DNA from: Gammaproteobacteria bacterium
GTDB taxonomy: Bacteria > Pseudomonadota > Gammaproteobacteria > Thiohalomonadales > Thiohalomonadaceae
Direction: 5' to 3'
Length of the DNA stretch: 41,941 bases
Assembly: GCA_023228645.1 (NCBI GenBank)
Contig: JALOAT010000036.1
Coordinates: forward strand, 1 to 41,941
Below are positions 33,081 through 40,200 of this stretch, piece by piece. Positions within the stretch are counted from its first letter, which is position 1. Every line of letters starts with the position of its first letter. The notes under the pieces were generated by a model. It had not been told where the DNA came from, did no database searches, and saw only the letters and a program-made list of their open reading frames with translations. The translations under genes were made by a program, and so were the position numbers.

Positions 33081-33736
33081 TGGTGAGGTTCATGGCAAAG
33101 ACACGGCGGCGCCATGATGCATCCCGTACGCGCCTCGCGGCCATGTTGGTGCTCCTTGCCGGCGTGCTCGCCGGTTGCGCAAGCAACGCCCTCAGCCCGG
33201 GCCGCGGTGGGCCGGCCGGGGCCGACGGTTACGCCATTCGCGAGGACGGAAAGCTGGACGGTGAATTACAGGGCGATTTCGACAAGGCCCTGGATCATCT
33301 GCGCGCCGGCGAGCACGCGCAGGGTATCGCGCTGCTCACTACCATCACGCGGCATCCGCAGGGCCAGTACAACACGGCGCCATTCATCAACCTCGCAATC
33401 GCCTACCGCCATGTGGACAAGCTGGAATCCGCCGAGGAGGCGCTCAAGAAGGCGCTTGCGATCAATCCCGACCATCCCGCCGCCAACAACGAACTCGGCA
33501 TGGTGCTGCGCAGGAGCGGGCGTTTCGCGGAAGCCCGCGCGGCTTATGAACGGGTGCTCGGCAAATATCCGGACTACCTCCCGGCGCGCAAGAACCTGGG
33601 GATCCTGTGCGATCTGTACCTGGGTGACCTGGAGTGCGCCTACGAGCACTACCGACTCTACAGCGAAGCCGTACCCGACGATAAGGCGGTGACCATCTGG
33701 ATGGCCGATCTGGCGAACAGGAGGACCGCGCAATGA
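33080..33736 (+). CDS. Small TPR lipoprotein
   Basis: The 218-residue protein has a positively charged start (KTRRRHDASRTR), a hydrophobic segment, and the lipobox VLAGCAS, so it is probably lipid-anchored. The body holds about three TPR units: FINLAIAYRHVDKLESAEEA, HPAANNELGMVLRRSGRFAE and YLPARKNLGILCDLYLGDLE. ATG 33080 overlaps the previous stop (TGATG); ATG 33092 is a possible alternative. Its stop overlaps the next gene (ATGA at 33733-33736). Overall layout resembles PilF-type or GltE-type small TPR lipoproteins, which act as assembly factors; the match is in architecture only. Confidence 0.86.
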   Translation: MVRFMAKTRRRHDASRTRLAAMLVLLAGVLAGCASNALSPGRGGPAGADGYAIREDGKLDGELQGDFDKALDHLRAGEHAQGIALLTTITRHPQGQYNTAPFINLAIAYRHVDKLESAEEALKKALAINPDHPAANNELGMVLRRSGRFAEARAAYERVLGKYPDYLPARKNLGILCDLYLGDLECAYEHYRLYSEAVPDDKAVTIWMADLANRRTAQ

Positions 33737-34014
33737 GCATGCGATACGCGCGCAGCCGTCTTGCACTGGCCGGGCTTTGTCTCGTCGCGGCGAGCGTGCA
33801 GGCGGCGCAGGAAGAGGAACCGAAGGTGGTTTCAGGTATTTCCATCGTCGGCAACAACGAAACACCCAAGTCGCTGGTGATCGTGCCCTGGAAAGGTTCC
33901 GACGTGGGCAACGATTCCGAACTGACATCCCATCTCCTTGATGACGGGCTCGTGCCCGTGGACAAGGAGGTATTCATGCGCGAACTGCGTTACTACGAAC
34001 TGAGCAATCCATGA
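33733..34014 (+). CDS. Small periplasmic protein conserved with TolQ/ExbD loci
   Basis: The 93-residue protein has a signal peptide (LALAGLCLVAASVQAAQ) and a mature part of about 68 residues. The core SGISIVGNNETPKSLVIVPW and the C-terminal LVPVDKEVFMRELRYYEL look conserved. I recall similar short proteins with an IVPW motif next to ExbB-like genes in gammaproteobacteria, but know of no function. It overlaps the upstream lipoprotein stop (ATGA) and ends 22 bases before the channel-subunit gene. It may be a periplasmic adaptor between the TPR proteins and the ion-driven motor. Confidence 0.78.
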   Translation: MSMRYARSRLALAGLCLVAASVQAAQEEEPKVVSGISIVGNNETPKSLVIVPWKGSDVGNDSELTSHLLDDGLVPVDKEVFMRELRYYELSNP

Positions 34015-34036
34015 ACCTAGAGCAACGAGGACTGGC

Positions 34037-34702
34037 ATGAGCATCATCGACACCATCGTCACTTTCGTCCGCGACGGCGGCATCTGGATGTACCCCATCC
34101 TGACCGTCGGCGCCATTGGTTCCGCCATCGTGGTAGAGCGTTTCATCAAGCTCTTCATGGTGAGAAACGCCAACCGCAGGATGTGGGACAAGCTGCATCC
34201 GGTACTCGTGGCAGGTGACTTCGAGCAGGCGCGCCAACTCACTGAAAACGACAAGTCGACCGTCAGCGAGCTGCTTAGCCTGGGGCTGGTCCGTCAGGGA
34301 ACGGTGCGCCGGCGCGAGGACATCGAGATCGCCATGGAAGAGGGAATGATGGAGATCATCCCGCAGCTGGAGAAGCGCACCGGTTACATCGCCCTGTTCT
34401 CCAATATCGCCACGTTGCTCGGCCTGCTCGGCACCATCCTCGGCCTCATCGACGCCTTCAACGCCGTGGCCAACGCCAACCCGGCGGAAAAGGCCGACCT
34501 GTTGTCGGCGAGTATCTCGGTGGCTATGAACACCACGGCGCTCGGTCTGGTAGTGGCCATTCCGCTGCTGATCTCCCACGCCTATATCGTGGCACGCACC
34601 GGAGAGATCATCGACAGCCTGGAAATGGCTTCGGTGAAAACCTTGAACATCATTTCCGGCACCGCCAAGCGGCAATACGAGACGGTGAAGGCGGCCGCCT
34701 GA
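34037..34702 (+). CDS. MotA/TolQ/ExbB family proton-channel subunit
   Basis: The 221-residue inner-membrane protein belongs to the family that, with ExbD/TolR, converts proton flow into motion or force. It has an N-terminal membrane segment (GIWMYPILTVGAIGSAIVVE), a cytoplasmic helical loop, and two closely spaced C-terminal segments. The family signature is IATLLGLLGTILGLIDAF, then ISVAMNTTALGLVVAIPLL with the conserved channel Thr. ATG 34037 follows ACGAGGACTGGC. Two ExbD genes and a TonB-like gene follow with gaps of 16, -4 and 2 bases. The order (one channel subunit, two ExbD) matches AglR-AglQ-AglS of Myxococcus. Confidence 0.93.
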   Translation: MSIIDTIVTFVRDGGIWMYPILTVGAIGSAIVVERFIKLFMVRNANRRMWDKLHPVLVAGDFEQARQLTENDKSTVSELLSLGLVRQGTVRRREDIEIAMEEGMMEIIPQLEKRTGYIALFSNIATLLGLLGTILGLIDAFNAVANANPAEKADLLSASISVAMNTTALGLVVAIPLLISHAYIVARTGEIIDSLEMASVKTLNIISGTAKRQYETVKAAA

Positions 34703-34718
34703 GCGGCAGGGGAAAGCT

Positions 34719-35210
34719 ATGGGCAGGGCACACCATTACAAACGCAGCAAGGAAGCGCCAGAGCTGGATATCACCACCTTCCTGAACCTGATGGTGGTGC
34801 TGATCCCTTTCCTGCTCGTCACGGCGGTGTTTTCGCGCATCACCATACAGGAACTGGATCTTCCGGAGGCGGCGGCCGGCGGGGCGGCTCCCGACAAACC
34901 GAAGGTGATCATCGAGGTGGTGGTGCGTGACAAGGCGCTCGAGATCATCGAGGGAAACAAGGTGGTAAAGACGCTTGCCAAGCGCGAGGACACGTATGAC
35001 CTTGCGGCGCTGTCGCGCTTTCTCCTGGACCTGAAAGGCAAGTACCCGGACAAGGAGGATGCCACCATCCTCATCGAGCCGGATATCGCCTACGAGGACC
35101 TGATCCACGTGATGGATGCGGTGAAGTTGGCCGAGGTGCAAACGGAGGGGAGTGCGGAAGTGCAGAAACTGACCCTGTTTCCATCGCTTTCCATAGGCGA
35201 TGCGCCATGA
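34719..35210 (+). CDS. ExbD/TolR-like protein, proton-site Asp replaced by Asn
   Basis: The 163-residue protein has a short cytoplasmic N-terminus, one membrane segment and a periplasmic domain. The segment reads LDITTFLNLMVVLIPFLLV. In ExbD and TolR this helix carries an essential Asp (E. coli ExbD PFIDVM); here the aligned residue is Asn23 (codon AAC). The periplasmic domain contains DATILIEPDIAYEDLIHVMD, typical of the family. Without the Asp this subunit should not carry protons itself and may work as a heteromer with the next ExbD. Its stop overlaps the next start (ATGA). Confidence 0.9.
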   Translation: MGRAHHYKRSKEAPELDITTFLNLMVVLIPFLLVTAVFSRITIQELDLPEAAAGGAAPDKPKVIIEVVVRDKALEIIEGNKVVKTLAKREDTYDLAALSRFLLDLKGKYPDKEDATILIEPDIAYEDLIHVMDAVKLAEVQTEGSAEVQKLTLFPSLSIGDAP

Positions 35211-35704
35211 AGAACACTCGACGCCTGAAGCGCATGGCGCGCGCGAAGAAGCACAAGGCCGGTGGCCTCAACCTGACGTCGCTCATGGACGTGTTCACCA
35301 TTCTGGTGTTCTTCCTGTTGGTGAATCAGTCCGCGACCGAAGTGATCGAGCCGCCTGATGAAATCGTCCTGCCGGACTCCGTGGTGGAATCCAAGCCCCG
35401 GCAGACCGTGATTATGATGGTGAGTGCCGAACAGGTGCTGGTGCAGGGGGCGCCGGTGGTGGCGACATCGGACGTGCTCGCCTCCCAGAGCGAGTTCATC
35501 GAGCCGCTGAGGGCGCGCCTTACGGAATTGAAGGACAGCGCGATCGGAATCAACACCCAGGCCATCGCCGAAAGCAAGGAGGTCACCATCCTTGCGGACA
35601 AGGAGATTCCGTTCAAGGTGCTGAAGAAACTCATGGCGACCTGTACCGGCGCCGGTTATACGAAGATCTCATTGGCAGTCAATCAGAAGGCGCATCAGGG
35701 CTGA
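35207..35704 (+). CDS. ExbD/TolR-like protein with intact proton-site Asp
   Basis: The 165-residue protein has a basic N-terminus (LKRMARAKKHKAGG), a membrane helix GLNLTSLMDVFTILVFFLLV, and a periplasmic domain including VTILADKEIPFKVLKKLMAT. Asp28 in SLMDVF aligns with the proton-carrying Asp of ExbD. It therefore should be the energy-coupling partner of the channel subunit, with the preceding Asn-type paralogue. The gene overlaps both neighbours closely: ATGA with the preceding ExbD, and two bases to the TonB-like gene. Confidence 0.92.
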   Translation: MKNTRRLKRMARAKKHKAGGLNLTSLMDVFTILVFFLLVNQSATEVIEPPDEIVLPDSVVESKPRQTVIMMVSAEQVLVQGAPVVATSDVLASQSEFIEPLRARLTELKDSAIGINTQAIAESKEVTILADKEIPFKVLKKLMATCTGAGYTKISLAVNQKAHQG

Positions 35705-35706
35705 TC

Positions 35707-37062
35707 ATGCGGAACTCCGCCGTTTCTGAAGAACAGCAGCTGATCCTCGCGGAGGTCGCGCGCACGCGCGAGAAGGTCGAGGCGCTGGAAGCAAAGCGTA
35801 GCGAGGCCGGCGCCGCGCTGCAGCACCTGCTCGCCGACGGACAGCAGTATGCACTGCTCCAGGATATCTGCGCCTCGCTCGAGCGGCTGCACGAACTGGG
35901 CGCCGAGGATCTTTTCTGGGGTGAGCTGAAAGCCGCGAACGATCCCACCGAACACCTCGCGCAGATCCGCCAGGGCATCTACGGATTCCAGCAGGACTTG
36001 GACGGACTCGAGCAGGACCGTGCGCGCATCGATGACGAGCTGCTCCGCGAACAGGACAACCTGCAGCAACTTTACGACGAACTGGCCCGGGTGCAGGAAC
36101 AGGAGGAACGAGCGAGGTTCGAATTCGCCATCGAGCGCGAGTATGTGGAACCGCCGTATCGAGCCATGGTCATGCCCTGGACGCGCAACGGCGAGGATGA
36201 ATGGCGCTTCCGCAAATCGCTGCTTGCAACCCTGTTCCTGTGTGTGGGCGTGGCCATGCTCGTCTCATTCTGGACCGTGACGCCCCCGCCGAAGAACCAG
36301 GTGGTGGAGATTCCCGAGCGCCTGGCGCGGCTGGTGAAGAAGGAACCGCCCAAACCGGTGGAGCCGCGCGAGCAGCCCAAGCCTGAACAGAAGGACGAGA
36401 AATTGCCGCAGAGGGAGACGCCGACCGCAGCCGAGACGCAGGTAGCGCGCAAGAAGGCCGAGAGCTCAGGCCTTCTCGCCTTCAAGAACAGCTTCTCCGA
36501 CCTCATGGACGACGTCGGTGCGCCCAAGCTGGGGGGGGATGCACGTATCAGCGATAAGGGCAGAGAGGCGACCGGCGCAAGTGCGGAACGCTCGCTCATC
36601 GTGGCGCAGGCGCAGGGCGGCAGCGGCGGCATCAATACGTCCAGCCTCAGTCGGGGTATGGGTAACACCGGCAGGAAGGGTGGCGGACTGCAATTCGCAC
36701 GGGTGGAGAGTTCCATCGGTACGGAGGCGGGTGATTCCGACCGCCCGCTCAGCAGCGGACCGGGACCGTCGCGCACGGATGAAGAGATCCAGATCGTGTT
36801 CGATCGCTACAAGGCGGCATTGTATCGCATCTATAACCGCGAGCTGCGCAACGATCCGACGCTACGCGGAAAAATGGTGTTGAGAATCACCATCGAGCCG
36901 GATGGTTCGGTGTCCCTGTGCAAGGTGGAATCCACCGATCTTCAGTCGAAGGCACTGCTGGACGAGGTGGTCGCGCGTGTGGGCCGCTTCAATTTTGGGC
37001 CGAAGGATAACGTGCCCAAGGTCACCATCCTGTATCCCATCGACTTCCTGCCAGCGACGTAG
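35707..37062 (+). CDS. TonB-like protein with AgmX/PglI-type C-terminal domain
   Basis: The 451-residue protein has a cytoplasmic coiled-coil N-terminus (about 1-150, for example LEQDRARIDDELLREQDNLQ), one membrane segment (about 171-190, LLATLFLCVGVAMLVSFWTV), and a Pro/Lys/Glu-rich periplasmic stretch (EPPKPVEPREQPKPEQ). A Gly/Ser-rich part follows, then a C-terminal domain from about residue 360 with IYNRELRNDPTLRGKMVLRI, IEPDGSVSLCKVEST and VTILYPIDFLP. This is the AgmX/PglI C-terminal type, related in use to TonB and known from adventurous-gliding proteins. Unlike TonB, it has a long cytoplasmic domain. It should transmit force from the TolQ/ExbD motor to the outer envelope. It is last in the operon; a hairpin follows its stop. 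Confidence 0.88.
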   Translation: MRNSAVSEEQQLILAEVARTREKVEALEAKRSEAGAALQHLLADGQQYALLQDICASLERLHELGAEDLFWGELKAANDPTEHLAQIRQGIYGFQQDLDGLEQDRARIDDELLREQDNLQQLYDELARVQEQEERARFEFAIEREYVEPPYRAMVMPWTRNGEDEWRFRKSLLATLFLCVGVAMLVSFWTVTPPPKNQVVEIPERLARLVKKEPPKPVEPREQPKPEQKDEKLPQRETPTAAETQVARKKAESSGLLAFKNSFSDLMDDVGAPKLGGDARISDKGREATGASAERSLIVAQAQGGSGGINTSSLSRGMGNTGRKGGGLQFARVESSIGTEAGDSDRPLSSGPGPSRTDEEIQIVFDRYKAALYRIYNRELRNDPTLRGKMVLRITIEPDGSVSLCKVESTDLQSKALLDEVVARVGRFNFGPKDNVPKVTILYPIDFLPAT

Positions 37063-37075
37063 GAAGAGTCTGCCG

Positions 37076-37098
37076 AAGGACCGCCTGTAGCGGTCCTT
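37076..37098 (+). terminator. Hairpin after the TonB-like gene
   Basis: AAGGACCGC pairs perfectly with GCGGTCCTT around the loop CTGTA, starting 14 bases after the stop. There is no T-run, so termination may be partial and the downstream large exported protein may be partly co-transcribed. Confidence 0.5.
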
Positions 37099-37253
37099 GG
37101 GCGGATGGTGTGTGGATGAGCGACAAACGGGTCATGACAGAACATTTTGTTTTATGCATCAGTCGCTTTTGGGTTTGGCTTCACGTTTGCTCCTGGTGGT
37201 TTTTCCTAAAATCATGGTTCCTAACCAGAAAATAGACGATTTCCCCCCACCAG

Positions 37254-40200
37254 ATGCGGTTGTTCCTGGCAGTAGCACGCTCTCTGAAGCGAGCGATGCA
37301 TGGATTGCTTGTGTGCGCTGCGCTCGTCCTGCCGATGGAAGCGACGGGTGCATGGCCGGGCAGTTGCACGCCCGACGCCGGCGTGGAATTCATTCGTCAC
37401 GACCTGTCGGTCAGCTTCTGTGAGCTCTGCGGCCAGGGGCAGGTGCGCCTGGTCGTCAGCAATCCCCTCGGCGTCGATCTCACCCATCTCACGGTGGTGG
37501 AAAATCTGCGCGCCTCCGGTCTGACCTATGTGCCCGGGAGTACCCGTTTCGACGGCACGTACGTGGCCGATCCGGATCCGTTCGAACCGGCGGTGAGCGG
37601 CACCAACGGCTCGGTGCTCACCTGGTCGTTCGGCAGCTTTGTGTTGCCGGGGCCGCGCAATCCCAGTCAGTCGAACCGCCACAGCAGCCTGGAAATTCTG
37701 TTTGACGTGGAGCGCTACAGCGGCCTGAGCGAGGAGGGGCTTGTATGGGCGGATCGCGACATCCGCGCCAGTGTCAGCTACCGCTCCGACTGCTCGGGAC
37801 GCGTGCAAACGGTGAACACGGCCCTGGAGGAACTGCCTATTGAGCAGCCGATTCCGCGCGTGACCAAGCGCGGGCGCAACATCGACGCGGCACAGGGCGG
37901 CTACTCCGATCCGGTGTACGGCAACACCGACGATGACGTGATCTGGCGCATCCAGATCAGCAACAGCGGCGCGGCGCCCATGCAGGACATCACGGTCAGT
38001 GACGTGATGAGCCCCGGCAACTACCTCATCAACTACGCCTGCCCCACGGACGCCAGCGCCGTCGCCGTGGCCAACAACAACGGCGTGGCGCCCGGCGGAT
38101 CGCCCTGCGTGCAGGTGGGGCCTACCACATCCATCAACGATTTCCGCCTCGACCCGCCGTTCGGCGATCCGCCCGCCGGCGCGTTACTCGATGCCCCGGA
38201 GGGAGGCAACGCCTATGTGTATCTGGTCGGCAAGATCACCAATTCCTGCGTCAACCGCAGCAACACCGCGCAAGGCCTCGAGTGGGGCTGCGAAGTGGAC
38301 AACCCCGACGGCGGCATTAGCACCCCGGCGAGCAACAACGGCGCCATCCCCTCGTTCAGGACCTCGGACTCGGCAACGCTCAGTACCTTCGTGAACAGCG
38401 GGTTGACCGTACAGCGTCAGATTACCGGCACCAACACCTCGCAACCGGCAGGCAGCAAGGGCACGGTGACCCTGCGCATCACCAACAACACCGGTGGCAC
38501 GGTCAAGAACATCCGTCTGCGCGACATCCTGCCGCCGCAGTACGTGATCGATCCCACCTGGTGGACGGATACCACGCCCCCGGCCGCATGGAGCGGCGTG
38601 ACGAGCGGCTATTACGCCACGCGCGCGCTGACGGTGCAGCCCGCGTATGGCAACTACCCCGGCATGACCAACCGCATTACCTGGACCAATCCAGCGCCGG
38701 GATCGCTCGATGGCGGCAACACCGACCCCGCGGTGCGCCTGGCCAACACGTCGCCCGAGTTCACCCTGTGGAGCTCCACCCTCAATCAGGTGGATCCCGC
38801 GAACCCCGCGGATGATCAGCACAACCTGCTGCGGCGCGGCGATCGGATCACGGTGAGTTTTCCCATCGTGCTGGTGGATCCCGCCTACCACGACAAGGTG
38901 GCCAATCTGGACGTGCGCGAGGAGGCGCCGAACAGCGATCCGCCCAATACCGATCCCGCCGCCACCCTCAGCCTGCAAAACCGCGTGGACATCTGGTACG
39001 AGCAGTTCTGCAACGGCACCGTTCTGCACCAGAACTGGAACGACAGTTACACGGCCCGTCCCGAGGACCTGGACGTGGACATCAGCGGCAGCGAGCTGGT
39101 GTTCATCCTCACCAACAATCCGGCCCAGCCGCTGCCGCTCACGGTGCAGCTGACCAACCATGGCGGCCACGACGCGGCCGACTACGCGACCTTCGTGAGC
39201 TTCGGCGTCACCATGTCGGTCGTCAGTGCACCGGCCGGTTGCAGCGTCACCAGCAATCCACCGCCGCTGGCCGTGTGGCGCGAGCCCGCGCCCATCCCAG
39301 CCAACGCCACGGTGTATCGCTGCACCGGCAGCCCGGTGGCGCCGGGGCAGACGCGCTCGCTCCCATTCCAGGTAGTGAAGAGCACGGACCCGGTGGCACT
39401 GGCCGCGGACGATCTCACCTTCCGTGCCGACGTGGTGGGCGAGATCACGCTGAGCGACGGCACGCCCTTGTGGTTTCCCACGCCCTCGCCGCGCGCCGAC
39501 GGCGTGACCGATCGCGCCAACAACTACTCCCTGGACGGCATCCGCGCCCGTGTCATCGGCTTCAACCTGCTCAAGACCCAACTCGGGCTCTGCAGCGAAG
39601 AGAACCTGCCACCGCCCGCGCTGCCCGATCGCTTCGTGCAGATCGGCGAGGAGTGCTCGTTCCACATCGACACTGGCGGCTGGTTCGGCTTCCAGACCCC
39701 GGGCTTCACCTACATCGCGGTACAGAGAATCCAGGTGGTGGACGAATTGCCCGCAGGCGGGCAGGCGAGCAGCCAACGATACCTCGCCTCCAGCAACCCC
39801 TACGCGCAGAGCACCAGCGCCATTCGCAACGTGAGTCTGAATCCGTCCGGGCTCAATCCCCTGGACGCCACCTCGGTGGACTGGACCTTCAACCAGGCGG
39901 TGCCTGCGGAGCGCATCACCCAGAAGGACGAGTGGTTCAAGGTGGACATCACCACGCGCCTGCTGAACAACGCCATCGACACGCGCGCAGCGCCGAACGT
40001 GCACGCGGCGCAGAGCCGCAACATCCTTAATTCCAGTTTCGAGGCGGTGTTCGCCGATACGGAAGGCGAGGAGGAGATCTATCTGCTCGGACCCAGCACC
40101 GTCGGCTACCCGCAGCAGTCGTTGCGGCGCGTGGATCTCACGATCACCGAGCCGCAGATCCTCATCGAGCACGAGGTGTGCAATCTGACGCGCAGCGGCG

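Noticed and set aside
37105..37253. Short open frames between the TonB-like gene and the large exported protein
   Set aside because: They are not protein-like and end inside or overlap the signal-peptide region of the large gene.
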